A DNA stretch of 64,000 bases from Roridomyces roridus. Lineage: Eukaryota > Basidiomycota > Agaricomycetes > Agaricales > Mycenaceae. Every line of letters begins with the position of its first letter. Positions within the stretch are counted from its first letter, which is position 1. The stretch spans positions 372,001 to 436,000 of the forward strand of contig JARKIF010000033.1 in assembly GCA_029378245.1 (NCBI GenBank), read 5' to 3'. The notes under the pieces are model-generated. The model was not told where the DNA came from, did not search any database, and saw only the letters and a list, made by a program, of their open reading frames with translations. This document shows positions 44,905 to 56,585 of this stretch, one piece after another. The translations under genes and the position numbers were made by a program.

Positions 44905-46391
44905 CTACAAACTGGCCTTGAGAGTCATCTCGTGATCCCGGGTATACGTAGTCGTGGCCTCAACTTGCACCTCAATGTCGGCCGGGGTCGCCGTATGGTG
45001 ATGGTGCATGTGACTCAAGTTGAACGAGCGGACGGTGCCAGCTTGGACACGAAGAGATTCCCTGGCGTTGAGGCTACTGCGGTCAGCATGCGACTCTGAT
45101 GAACAGGGACGAGGACTCACAAAGCCAGCATGGAGTTCATGTAGCATTTACTGAGGAGGAAGAACGTCAAAGTGTTGAGGAACGAGGTCGGGTACTTGAG
45201 CCCCAGGATGAGCGTGATAATGTTGCAGATCCTGTTCGAAGTGTTCGACTTTCAAACGAATCGCTACGAGGTGGAAAACTTACGTAGTAACCACGCCAGT
45301 GTTGATCGTATACACCATGAGTTTGCGCAGTACGTGGTCCGTCCTGGAAGGAATAAGTCGAGTTGCAAATAGCACGATGAAACTTACTTTTTGAAACCCT
45401 TTTGACCGTTCTGGGACAGGTAGAAGATCATAGCCGTGGCGATGATGATATCCGCCGCGAGCGAGCATGAGAGAGAGGTGGTGGAGAGCCACTGGGATTC
45501 ATGATGAGCATTCAATACGAAGGGGACGCAATCGGAGACGTACAGTGATTTTGGGAATGGCAGTCAGCCCACGGATCATAGCGAGAGCGACGTACACTGG
45601 AAGTGGATCAGGTAAACATTCGAACCAACCAGGGAGAACCCACTCGTCATTGTCACCAAAGAAACTATGGCGAGAATGGCCTGATCAAGAAAAGTTAGTT
45701 CGGGTTCGATGTCTTTGGCCGAAGGAACTCACGATTACGATAGGGGCGATGAACTCGCGCTTGCCCACTACGAAACAGTTCAAATTTTCGGCTCAGAAAA
45801 CAAGACCAGGGACACTGACATCTCCAGACACGAAGAGCATAAAACCACTGAACTGTCGAACCAATCAGGACAGACATCGCAATCGGAACCTAGCACCAAA
45901 GGTTCAAGTACGACTCGAAGACCTCATGGCAGACACTCACCAAATAAGTCCAGTACGGGGTGAGGAAAATGAACGGATTGCCGAAATTGGCGATGAAGAA
46001 GTACCACATGGCGTCGATGTTGAGGATAATGGCCAAGAGATCGATGAACCTGAATACATAAACCTCCCACTCCAATGGATAAAAACGGATTCTTACGTCA
46101 GGAACCCGACCTTAGGAAATATCAATAAAGTACAGCAGGGACGGTCGCGACTTACGAGACTAAGGAGCAGCCAGCTGTCCTCTCTTCCATATTTGTCGTA
46201 GTAGAGGTAAGTTTGCAGGAGGGTGACGCCGTAGAAGCTGCTGGGTCTCAGAACAGCCGGCTCTCGGACAGCCGGGGAACGTACATGGCAGAAAGGAGGG
46301 CGCCGATCAACATGGGCCCTCCCAGTTGGTCCATTTCAGCGACGAGGGCGAGGGCCGCGGCGGCGGCAGCAGCGGAGTCCTGGGACGACAT
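44905..46391 (-). CDS. DUF6534 seven-helix membrane protein
   Basis: This is a multi-exon gene with start MSSQDSAAAAAAALALVAEM. Family landmarks are LGGPMLIGALLSA, LYGVTLLQTYLYYDKY (first helices), MWYFFIANFGNP, TVQWFYALRVWR, and the DUF6534 C-terminal domain TDHVLRKLMVYTINTGV ending in SLNARESLR. A polar, His-rich tail (LSHMHHHHTATP) follows to the stop at 44905. Members of this large Agaricomycete family are integral membrane proteins of unknown function. Exon borders were only partly resolved; no stop or frameshift is needed to join the recognised segments. It is the last of five minus-strand genes; whether it is related in function to the oxidoreductases next to it is unknown. Confidence 0.75.
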
Positions 46392-46882
46392 AGTACGACG
46401 ACGGTGGGCGAGAAGAGGAGGGGGGTCGGGAATCCACTGGACGCGTTTCTGTGATTAAAGTTATGGGCTATATCGGTGCCAAACAGTGGGAATGGAATCC
46501 AACTGTATTGCATACGGAAATTGTATTGCGCAACCATCAGCGAGAAGCGGAATCATCTGTTTTCTCTTCCGGTCAGTTTCCCAGAAAAGGACTCGTGCCG
46601 CACCCCCCGCATGATCGGTTGATACATCTGGATCTCGTGCAGACATGTCGACTTGCCGTGTGAAACAAGCACAATGTCAGGAACATCTGCATCAGTCAGA
46701 ACTCAACGGGTGTAGAGATACCCCGCTTCGATTCCCAAGTCTGCCACATCATGGCCGCTTGTAGCAACAGCGCGACCCGCCGATTATTCAACGGCGTACT
46801 GCCTTTCCCATCTCTGAGTTCAGCCGTCCATCCCTAGAGGTATATTAGTAGCCTGGGACAAACACACACCGACCATCGCTCA
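46392..46882. other. Divergent intergenic region
   Basis: No gene. This is the shared upstream region of the DUF6534 gene (minus) and acyl-CoA oxidase C (plus). A TATA-like GGTATATTAG lies about 45 bp before the latter start. Confidence 0.5.
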
Positions 46883-48850
46883 ATGCACAAATCCGCCGCC
46901 CTCGCCTCGACTCCCCTCTTCCACACAAACTCGACTTTCCTGTCGAGCCATGACCGAGTCGCCCTATCTTACGACCGCACTAGGGCTATCGGGGCTCTGC
47001 ACGGTGAGCTAGTCAGAAATGCCCCTGACAACCATTCTGAACGCCGGAATTTTATAGCCCTAAGCGCACAGGACATCCTCACCGTATCTCCGAAATATTG
47101 GGAGTATCTGAGGGATCCGATTCACGTCATGGACGGCGCGGCGGCAACGCTGCTCACCATACATCTCAATCTCTGCATCGGCACTATCGCCATGTTCCCC
47201 GAGGGCAAGGAACAACTCTTGAAACGACTTCTTGCTTTTGAGCTTTCGTGCGTTTGACATGACAACTTGGCTCCGACATCGGCGGGGCTGATGATAGTTT
47301 CAGTGGGCAGTACTGCTTGACCGAGGTCGGGCACGGCTTGGATGCGTACCATCTAGAGACTACTGCGACGCTCCTTCCTACTGGGGAACTTGAGATCAAC
47401 ACACCGAATGAGGCGGCTGCCAAGTAAGTCTCGTTATCCATTCGTACGTATATTCACTCACCGTTCCTAGATATATGCCGCCGACAACCCCTGCAGGCCT
47501 CCCCGGAATCGCCGTCGTCTTCGCTCGCCTGCTCGTCAATGGGCAGGATCGCGGAGTGAAACCCGTCCTCGTCCCTCTGCACGACGGCCGCAAGATGCAC
47601 CCAGGCGTCATATCAAAGTAAAATCTCAGCTACTAGCGATTCCACTCCGCTGACCGCCGACTTAGACTCCTTTCTCCCCGCGGCGGATCAGGGCCAGTTG
47701 ACCACGCGCTGACGTACTTCCGACACGTGCGAGTCCCTGGGTCCTCGCTCTTGGGCAGCCTAGAGAAGGGTGCGGACCCGAAAGGCACGTTTGCACACAA
47801 CATCTTCCGCGTCGTCGTCGGGACACTAGGCATGGGGACCGTCGCGCTGTCGATGATGCGGATCGCGAGTTACATCGCCACCAAATACAGCATGCGCCGT
47901 ATCGTCGTCGATTCGTTCACGGGGAAACCCAAGCCCATCATGGCGTTCAGCACACAGAAGACCCCCGTGTTGACTGCCATTGCCCAGACGCTCGTGATGG
48001 ACGCGTATTGCACCAAAGTCCATCAACTGTGGTCGACGGGTGGGAGTTCGCTGCAGCAGCATTTCGTCGCGGCTGTGTGGAAGGCTACTATCGTCCCGCA
48101 TTCCCTTTCGATCTTGTCGAGTTTGGGAGACCGGTGTGGCGCACAGGGATTGTTTGAGGTGAATCAGATTTCTATGATGCATGTGAGTACAGATCGAATC
48201 ATTTTGCGTTTTTGTCTCATCTTTCCTCAGGCAGATGTGCGAGGCGCTTCGATTGCTGAGGGGGACACACTGGGAATCTCGATTCGTGAGCTGGGTCTAT
48301 GCGTCTTGTGGAATCTTCTGACCATCTTTCAGGTTTTGCAATCGAGCTCATCCTCGGGAAAGTGACACCCGCACCGTATTTAAATCCCGGAAGCCTGCTG
48401 TCCCGGCACGAACAACAATGGCTGTCAGAACTCCGAAGCATCGTCAAGGGCTCAAAGACTCACCGCAGTAACGCGATAGAGAGCTCGATCCTACCCCGGT
48501 GTCAGGAGCTTCTCCAGGCCGTGGGCCACCGCATCGCCGTCGACGCAGCCGTAGAACTGGGAGTGGACCCGGCGGTTGTCGATCTGTATGTCGCAAGCGT
48601 CGTCAAGCAGGATAGTGCTTGGTATTCCGAGAACTTGGGCCTCACGCAGGAGAAGCAGCGGAGGATGGAGAGGGACGCCGTCGACGCACTGTACCCGAAG
48701 CTCGAGTCGTTGTTGGAGAAGTTGGCCATCGCGGATTATGTGAATGCTCCCATCGTTTCGGATGAAGCGTGGGTGAGCCATGTGCGGGAGCTTCCGGTTT
48801 TCCAAAGCGGCAAGGCTGCTGTAGAGGATAGCGTTCAGTCGCGATTGTAG
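46883..48850 (+). CDS. Acyl-CoA oxidase-like protein, copy C (PTS1 SRL)
   Basis: Seven exons (46883-47003, 47058-47247, 47304-47423, 47471-47617, 47666-48182, 48231-48285, 48333-48850) sum to 1668 nt, or 555 residues. Motifs are YCLTEVGHGLDA, LETTATLL, EINTPNEAAAK, MPPTTPAG, VPLHDGR and SPRGGSG. The C-terminus SRL is a canonical peroxisomal PTS1 signal, so the enzyme is probably peroxisomal and takes part in beta-oxidation. It is the most diverged of the four copies (for example at the N-terminus) but keeps the same intron positions. It is followed 150 bp later by an intact F-box gene, repeating the oxidase plus F-box pairing of the outer blocks, but with a different F-box type. Confidence 0.88.
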
Positions 48851-48879
48851 TTTGTATTAGACAGGATTCATCGAATGGC

Positions 48880-50940
48880 AGAAGACAGTGGGACACTGGT
48901 CGGGTCGGGATGATGGTGGTCAAGAGGAACGGCCGATGATAGCCGAACGCAATTGACTCAGCCGAATTGCACTGCCGGCCACGTCCTCTTGCTTTCGTCC
49001 TCCATGGCGCACCACATCTTCATCCCAAAGGCGCCCATGATCCCACCCGCTCCCTGTTTCATTGGCGAGCTGGCTCAAGAACTCGTGGACTGCATCATCG
49101 ACTTTTGCCAAATGGCGGATCGCAAACGCATCGGCTCATATGGCCTCGTCTGCAAGCGCTGGCTGCCTCGGAGTCGATACCACCTCTTTACGACGGTATA
49201 TCTGGACTCCTTCAGCCTGGCGGACTACATCCGCCTCGTCGACGGGTCGACGCTGCCCATCCTGTCCTTCACACAGCATCTCCACCTCCTCACGGGCCGT
49301 GCACCACTCGATGAATGGCTTCTCCACCGACTCAACCCCTCTACCAGCCTCACCTCGGTGTCCATTACAGTTGACGTCTACCGGAGCTCCCCGGGTCAGG
49401 GCATCACCGACCAACTCAAGTACCTCGACTCCCTCGCCACGCATCTGCGTCGCCTCGCCGCTGCGCCCATAAAGAAACTCGCTCTCGACCTCTCGGTCAC
49501 CACAGAGATTCCCCTCTCGACGCTGGGTGGCCTCGTCTCATGCGTGCCTACAGTAAAGACGCTCAGTATCACCACAAATAGCGCCTTTCTGAGGACAACG
49601 GCCGCGGGCGTTCTGGACCTGGCTCGGCTACACGAGTTGGAGATTGACGCACCGGAATGTGGAGCACGGTTCCTCGCCTGGGCGAATACACTGCCCTCCC
49701 TTCGTGTGATGAAGGTCCGTGGGTGGCTGAACGAGGGACAAGATGCACCCATCAAAACGTTCTTTGCCCGTGTAGGTGCGGGTCTAGAGGCACTCGAGCT
49801 GGGTATCACGGCGTTGGCATGGGAAGGTGCGTTCCTTTACTGTCCCTCCGTCCTATTCACTGAAAACGGTATAGCTGTACGCACACACTACCAAGACATC
49901 CTCGTACATTGCACCGCCCTCCGGCACCTCACCCTCAAATGCGACTACCCCGCACAGACGCTGGACCTCCTCCCTTTCCTCCCCGCCCCCGAAGACGCTG
50001 GTGAAGGACTCGCTCTGACGATAGTCGTGAGCGCGCACGGGGCACAAGACCATTGGGCACGGATCGACGCTGCACTCGTCGATGCCGATGTCAGGATCTC
50101 GCGGTTCACGGTGCGGAGTGTGTTTGGTGCTGAGCTGAGTAGTAAGACGAGGATGCCGCTTGCTGCGAGGCGCGGCATACTCGGATAGACGGGACTGATT
50201 TATAGGCGAGTGTAGATCTTTCGTACCTGGGAGTGCTAACTTTCCGTCAGATTTATGTGTAATTTATGTCACCATAGTGTACGCAATCGCTATTGGAAAA
50301 TGACCCCACAAGCCCTTTGGCATAATCGTTTACTCTATTCCCCAATGTCAGGGCTGTACTGAAGGTAGTGAGCTCAGCATTGCGTATATCCTCCTGTCAG
50401 GCGGACGGCCGTTCGACTCGGCTCTCCGTCTTCTGCAAGTATTGGATCACCCCCTTTTCTTTTGACTCGCCGCGTCCTTCGCGCATGGAGGATTCCTGAA
50501 ATGTTTCATTCTCCAACAGACAGCAGCCGTCGTCGCGCACTCGCTATCCATTGTAACTCCGAGGTTCGGCTCAGGAAGTGGCGGTATGAGCACAAACGAC
50601 GATAAGGCTTGACAGTGCTGGCGCTCATCCACTCTGCCTGCGAGTTGGTTCCGTTCGGCTCGGGTCCGAGCCTTTGCGTTCCCAGCGAAGACGAAGGTAT
50701 TTTATCCCGTTTCTTCCAGTCTCACTTAGCGTCCCGATTTATAGCTTTTTTTGTTTCCGCAAGATCAGGTCTCGGCTACGCGCTCCGCCGGAGCAGAACT
50801 TGGGTGATGCAATGCGATGTATCTCTGCTCTGTGCACATCAGCGGCCTGGTGGGACCACATCTCCTGACGTGAGCATGTTGAGACATCGGAGAGTTTGCT
50901 GACTATCCAGTCCCAAAAGTCCTCTGAATCCCTGCATCCC
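48880..50940 (+). repeat. Inner inverted duplication, right arm
   Basis: Partner of 35250-37110; homology continues past the F-box stop to about 50940 (ATCTCCTGACGTGAGCATG, TCCCAAAAGTCCTCTG). Confidence 0.85.
49004..50188 (+). CDS. F-box-like protein, type 1 (intact copy)
   Basis: This single-exon gene encodes 394 residues from MAHHIFIPKAPM; an in-frame ATG at 48953 would add 17. The F-box-like domain is at residues about 23-65 (LAQELVDCIIDFCQ, GLVCKRWLPRSRYHLF). The rest consists of leucine-rich segments typical of Agaricomycete F-box/LRR proteins (LRRLAAAPIKKLALDL, LRHLTLKCDYPAQTLDL). It is predicted to link substrates to an SCF ubiquitin ligase through Skp1. No stop or frameshift. The inverse copy at 35815-36998 lacks one base. 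Confidence 0.8.
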   Translation: MAHHIFIPKAPMIPPAPCFIGELAQELVDCIIDFCQMADRKRIGSYGLVCKRWLPRSRYHLFTTVYLDSFSLADYIRLVDGSTLPILSFTQHLHLLTGRAPLDEWLLHRLNPSTSLTSVSITVDVYRSSPGQGITDQLKYLDSLATHLRRLAAAPIKKLALDLSVTTEIPLSTLGGLVSCVPTVKTLSITTNSAFLRTTAAGVLDLARLHELEIDAPECGARFLAWANTLPSLRVMKVRGWLNEGQDAPIKTFFARVGAGLEALELGITALAWEGAFLYCPSVLFTENGIAVRTHYQDILVHCTALRHLTLKCDYPAQTLDLLPFLPAPEDAGEGLALTIVVSAHGAQDHWARIDAALVDADVRISRFTVRSVFGAELSSKTRMPLAARRGILG

Positions 50941-51098
50941 TGCGTGGGCGCCGCAGGTGTCCAGGTTCGTCAAGGCAACTTGAACCAGGCCGTGGCGCCC
51001 AATGCCAAGAATGAATAGCAATCAGCAATGTATTTTCTCACACGGGGAATAATCCCCTTGTTTCTTTCTCTTTCTCTCTTCCTCCTACTACCACGTCC
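50189..51098. other. Intergenic between F-box gene and glyoxal oxidase
   Basis: The first 750 bp are the duplicated F-box 3' flank. A C/T-rich stretch (51055-51090) directly before the glyoxal oxidase ATG is a typical basidiomycete core promoter feature. No other gene. Confidence 0.5.
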
Positions 51099-54000
51099 AT
51101 GAGGGCTGCTCCCCTCTTTTTCATCCTGCCATGCCTGGCTCCTACGATCTTTGCTGCCAAAGCTGGCTCCTTTGAAGTTCTCGGCGATACCCTGGTCAGC
51201 GCGATGATGGTGCGTACTTTACTACGGACGCCTCCGGACTTGTTTCCCCGCATTGACTCTTTCTCCGAAATGCACTAGCTCTTTCTCGGGAACAACGACA
51301 AAGTGTACATTATGGACAAGGCTGAGGCGAATGCTGCTCAGGTTAATGGCCACCCGGTGAGTCCGAATTGCTCGTGGATCGCGCGCCGGAATGTTAACCT
51401 CGGTGTGAGGCGTGGGGCTCAGTCTGGTACGTTTCCTCCCTGTCTGAGATGCTACAAGCTCAATAGGGACGAACAGGGACCTCAACACGAACAAAGCCGA
51501 GGTCATGGACATAAAAACGAATACTTTCTGCAGTTCAGGTCAGTTTGAATCGTATATTGGGAGGCAGGCGCACCAGTCGAGCTCCCAAATTGACACCCTG
51601 TATCCTCCCGAGGACCTCACGGAGCCACTTGGGCAAAATATCGAGCCCTTGATCTCGGCCGACGCGTCTGCTCCGACCTTATCTTACCAGTCACTGACCG
51701 CCATCCCAGGTCATCATCTTCCCAACGGTTCTTTCGCTACGTTCGGAGGAAATGGAGCAATCGGACCCGATGCCTCGCGAGGGTCTGAAGGCTACGCCGA
51801 CGACCCCCACTCAGCGAGTTGGGACTCGGTGGGATAATTTTTATTTATTTATCATGGACCGTCGCTGAACGGAAGCTCAGGTATATCAGCATTTCGACGG
51901 TGCCAAGTCTATAAGGATTCTCAATCCATGCACAAGCGACCAAGACATGTCTGACCCGGCATGTCAATGGTTCGATGACCCGAGCGTACTGTCAATGCAG
52001 GCCAAGCGATGGTATTCCGCCGCCGAGGCATTGGCTGATGGAACGATCACCTTGATTGGTGGGTTTATAGACGGAGGTGCGTTTTTTCGAACCGAAATTG
52101 TTGCAACACCCAACGTTTGGCAGGGTACATCCTTCGATCCTACCCCAACACGGATCCTACTACTGGCGCCGAACTGAGCTACGAATTCTTCCCGTCCAAC
52201 GGCCAGCCTCCACAAGATCTCCCATTCCTTCACAAGACTTCTGGACTGAATGCCTACCCGCACGCTTTCCTGCTCAAGTATGTGTCTTGGTTGAATAATG
52301 AGTGGCATGCTGACCGGTTCCGTTAGTTCTGGCAAGATGTTCTTGCAAGCTAATCTGTCAACCAGTAAGCCCGTATCCCATTCTCACCGCCTTGCCAACC
52401 TAAAATTCAGCGATCTGGGATTACAACGCCAACACGGAGACTGATTTACCTGACATGCCGAATGGAGTTGTTCGTGGTATGTTCAACCAAACTCGTACAA
52501 TGGTTCAAACTGATTCTATTATGCAGTGTACCCGGCTAGCGCTGCTACCGCCATGCTTCCAATGACTCCAGCCAACAACTACTCTCAAACCATCATCTTC
52601 TGCGGTGGATCCGACATGGACGACGAAGCATGGGGCAACTTTGTTTCGCCCTCGATCGCAACTTGGTATTACCCCGCATCCAAGGATTGCCAGCGCATCA
52701 CGCCCGAGCCGGCGGATGGACCGGTAGCCCAGTATACGCAAGAGAACGACATGCTCGAAGGACGAACGATGGGTCAATTCATCATTCTCCCGGATGGTAA
52801 ACTCTTGGTTGTAAATGGAGGTTCGATTCCTTTCCTTTTGATTGAGTTCAACACAACTAATCTGACAATTCAGGTTTGAACGGAACTGCAGGTGTGCATG
52901 ATTTATCATTTCGTTTGATTCCTTGTTGATGTTTGGTAGGGTTCGGTCGAAACACCACTGTGTTCTCGACAGACGAGATGCCGTACGGGCAGTCATATGC
53001 CTCCGGGCCTGTTGGTATGAAGTCGTCTATTATATATACCCGCTTTACACTCAACGATTCACCTCAGGTCAGCCAGCCATCTTCGACCCCAACGCGCCGA
53101 AGGGCCAGCGGTGGTCCAACGCCGGCTTCGACACCTCCCCCATCGCTCGGCTCTACCACTCCTCCGCCATCCTCCTTCCCGACGCGTCAGTCTTCATAGC
53201 AGGATCGAACCCCAACCTGGACGTCAACACGAGCAGCATAGTTCCCTACCCGACGGAGTATCGCGCGGAGAAATTTTATCCGCCATATTTCTCGGCTAGC
53301 ACACGTCCCTCGCCGTCCGGCATGCCGTCAACGCTCTCATATGGTGGTGATCCGTTTGACATCACCATCCCGGCTAGCTCGTACTCTGGATCCGGTAACG
53401 ACGCCGCCGCTGCCACCATCGTTTCGGTCATTCGCCCCGGATGGACTACGCACGCTATGAACATGGGCCAGCGATACCTGCAGCTGAACAACACCTTCAC
53501 GGTCAACAACGACTCTAGCATCACGCTGCACGTCTCGCAGATGCCGCCCCAGCCAAACATCTTCCAGCCGGGACCCGCACTTCTATTCGTCGTCGTCGAC
53601 GGTATCCCGAGCAATGGCACGCACATTATCGTTGGTAGCGGCAAGGTCGAGAAGCAGCCGACGGCCCTCGCAAGCACGCTCCCACCCAACGTCATGCTGT
53701 CTGACGCCAACGGCTCTGGCTCCAGCTCTGGCTCGCCGACGGACAGTGGGAACGCGTCTGCTGCTACGCAGAGCAGCGGTAGCTCATCGCACGTTGGGCT
53801 CATCGCAGGCATCGCAGGTGGTGCAGGCGCCCTCGCTCTCATTGCCACTGTTGGCGTAGGCATCTGCCTCGCCCGTCGCCGCCGCCATGATCGCACACCG
53901 ATGATTGCAGACAAGGCGGGGGCAGGGGCACCACAGCACGTTCCGTTCGGTGCTCCGTATGCGTCCGAGTCCGTCAAGGCTGAAAGCCAGGTGTGGCTGA

Positions 54001-54171
54001 CGGACGGGGATACCCACGGACCGGGTACACCCGTGTCGAGCACGTATCGGGACATTCATTGGGAACGCATCTCCCGTGTATGGATATTCCGATGCGCCAA
54101 GCTCGCAGTACGAGCAGGCTCAGTTTGAACCGTATCGGGACAACACATCAAGGCAGCCACCCAACTACTGA
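51099..54171 (+). CDS. Glyoxal oxidase (copper radical oxidase), membrane-anchored
   Basis: This secreted oxidase converts aldehydes such as glyoxal and methylglyoxal to acids, giving H2O2 for peroxidases. A signal peptide (MRAAPLFFILPCLAPTIFAA) precedes the catalytic domain. Active-site counterparts are visible: Cys in TNTFCSSG and Tyr/His in RLYHSSAILLPD (Cys-Tyr cofactor and copper ligand), Tyr in KRWYSAAEALADG, and His in TTHAMNMGQR. After a Ser/Gly-rich linker comes one membrane helix (LIAGIAGGAGALALIATVGVGI) and a short tail. At least twelve exons are needed; one (51410-51426) is a 17-nt micro-exon supplying A-W-G-S-V-W.  The tail frame ending Q-P-P-N-Y at 54169-54171 is reached only by a last intron (about 54043-54099, GTATCG...CCAAG) or by a one-base indel near 54055; the catalytic part is unaffected. 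Confidence 0.88.
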
Positions 54172-54334
54172 GCTGTCTTTTTCTTTTGTTTATATGGGGA
54201 GCCAATGGACTCGGTAGTATCTGGACTATGGACTTATTGCCTATTACTCGCACTCGTTTACATCTACATTTTGGCATGACACATCAATGAGAAAGGATGG
54301 GTTGTTCATGCGGTCTAAATTACAGTCTAAATAG

Positions 54335-54435
54335 CCTCGACGGCGTGCTCGCACCCGTAGACGGCGCTCTCAGCGGTCTTCTCACGGGGCTGAACGGGAT
54401 CGTCCCGGGAGTTCTGGCGTTGGTTGGTGCAGTGT
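54335..54435 (+). pseudogene. HsbA-like gene, last-exon fragment
   Basis: About 100 bp match the final exon of the HsbA-like genes (LDGVLAPVDGALSGLLTGLN, then IVPGVLALVGA). The stop context is mutated (GTGTGC in place of ATGTGA), and nothing upstream belongs to the gene. The break coincides with the 3' side of the glyoxal oxidase, so this is the edge of the right-hand duplicated block. Confidence 0.8.
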
Positions 54436-55181
54436 GCCTTTCTCCCTGCTACCTGGGTGACTTCGTACTGATAATATCATTTCAGTTTGATCCCTGTTGG
54501 TGGGCTCGTTGGCTCGCCTTTGGCCGGCCTTGGTCTCACGGGTCTTTGATTCGTGCATTAAATTGAATAATGTTGTCCTACCTGCTGTAATCACCTAAAA
54601 TCTTAATCAGAAGCAATACGTCCGCTGTTCAACGGAGTAGGGCAGGTCGAATTCCGGGTAAGCAAACAGAGTGAATCCGACGCCTAAAGTATCCGCTCGG
54701 TAGCACTTGGGATGTGTCCACACCGAAAATTCGCAAGCATAATCGGAATGCCCGTTCAGTTCAATTCGGGACCAAGCATGATACCCCTTCAAAGCGGGTC
54801 TTTTGAAGGCGACGGATCGGGCACATGGGCCATGGGTCGTTGTTTCTGATGCAATCGACGAGTCTGTGGCGGCGAACTTGCGCAGATGTTGAAAGAGCAT
54901 TAGAAATTGTAGCCCCACAACGGCATCGAACCGGCCTAGAGTTGATTCCGCGGGCAAGGCCGTTCGATTCAGCCACCAATGACGCGCCGTTGAACGTGGT
55001 TTGTGAAATGTGCCGGGCAGGCCTCCTGGACACCAGGCAAAAAGGCTTTCAAACGATAGATGCTAATACATTATGAAGACTTGAAAATCATCCAGAGATA
55101 AGAGTTCTGCATTCTGCGCAACAGCGATGAGGGCTCCGGATATCCATGGAAATAAAAACGAACCCACCCGCAATTGACTCG
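54436..55181. other. Duplicated HsbA/F-box spacer
   Basis: No gene. It matches 18771-19200 and 15579-15715 in inverse orientation, with the 3.05-kb element of the left block absent here. Confidence 0.6.
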
Positions 55182-56428
55182 TCACACACCGAGATCGAGA
55201 ATCCTCCTCGCATCCGTCTCCGGCAGCCAATGCCTCGTCTCATTCGTCAGGAGAGTGCGTGAGCGGAAATCGAAGACAGCGAAACTACGCAAGCGCTGAA
55301 ACCGCTCGTGCGACAACTCGGTGTCGATGGCTGCCCAAGGAACTAGATAGTTGTAGTTCTGGACGTATACCGAGATTAAATTCCAATCCGAGGCGGGGAG
55401 AGAGGACAGAATGTCCGGGATTTCTGTTTCGAAACAAGAGAAAGAAAGGTTGGTGAGGTTGGTGCTGGTGTGTTGTAGAAGCCGTTGGAGAGGTTGCACT
55501 GGAGATCGTGAGCAAAGATCGGGTAAAGTGGCGAACGCCGTACCGTTAGCGTTTGCCTCGCGCAGGGCGATGGCCCGAAAGGACTGAAGGCTGTGGCCAG
55601 CACGTTGCAGGTACGTCTCGTCAACAAAAAGTGGATCGACATTCAGCGAAGTCAGATGCGGCATTGAAGAAACCGGATGTGCGATGATGCTGCGGAAGAT
55701 GAAGTCGGCACCGTGGATGTAAACACGGCCAATTTGCGAAGTTGAAGTGGCAGGGCTACGGCAGGAGTCGTATCTCTCCGAAGTAGGACGGCCCTCCCGA
55801 CAGTGAGGGAGGTCACCGTCGGCACGGATGAAAGCAGCGCGAGCAATGTGCCCATTGGAGTGATCGGACCCAGAGTCACCATCTGGGTCCGCCCATGCCT
55901 GGACCAGCCTCCAGTGTCTTTCAGTCGCCGATCGAAGTGAAAGTGGGAAATGGATGAAGAGTGCGATGACCAGGCCCTCAAGTGGGGGAACAGAGCCTCC
56001 AAATGCGCGGGCTGGAGTGCCGGGTCGACGAGGAGGAGCCGGATGGACGTGAGGCTGCTAAGTTGGTGCATCCTTCCGAGCAGGGCGTCGTCAAATGAGT
56101 CGGTGCCCATCTCCAAGCCCAAGTGACGGATGAAGGACAGGATGTTGGGGCGATCTGCGATGAGATCCGGGAGCGCGGATAGCCTCTCGTTTCCCGTCAG
56201 ACGCACGTAGGAAAAGAGGTTGGATCGGCTGCGTGGCGCCCACTTCTTGCAGACTAGGCCACACGACGCCATTTCCGCCGCTGGGAAGGACGAATCGGGA
56301 TCGATGCAGAGGTCCATGACCTTTTCGGTAAGTTCTTGAGGGAAATCGTCCATCTGGGAGAGGAGGTGCTTTGGTGGGTGGGACCGTGGTGGTGGTTTCT
56401 TGACAAGGGTCCTGGACCTGACAAACAT
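55182..56428 (-). pseudogene. F-box-like protein, type 2 (frameshift)
   Basis: The N-terminal part is open from MFVRSRTLVKK (alternative start MDDFPQEL at 56353). It has the F-box FPQELTEKVMDLC, GLVCKKWAPRSRSNLF, then leucine-rich segments. One base is missing near 55683 compared with the left fragment (TCATCGCACATCC versus TCATCCGAACATCC), which shifts the frame after TSSSAAS. The remaining 160 codons (MPHLTSL ... DARRILDLGV) are open in the other frame. With the base restored the protein would be about 415 residues. A splice event or assembly error could also explain the break. Its promoter (TTTTTAGTACGGTCC) is shared with the left fragment. Confidence 0.75.
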
Positions 56429-56585
56429 CTTTGATAGTCGATTGAGCCACGTCAGTGGAGGTCAGTGGACCGTACTAAAAAGTTAGTACTATTGCGACCC
56501 TTTATTCAAGTTCTAGTCTCGCCACATGCCCGAGCGAGACGTCACCGAGATTGGCGAGAATCAATCCGTAGCGGCGGCAAGCGCC

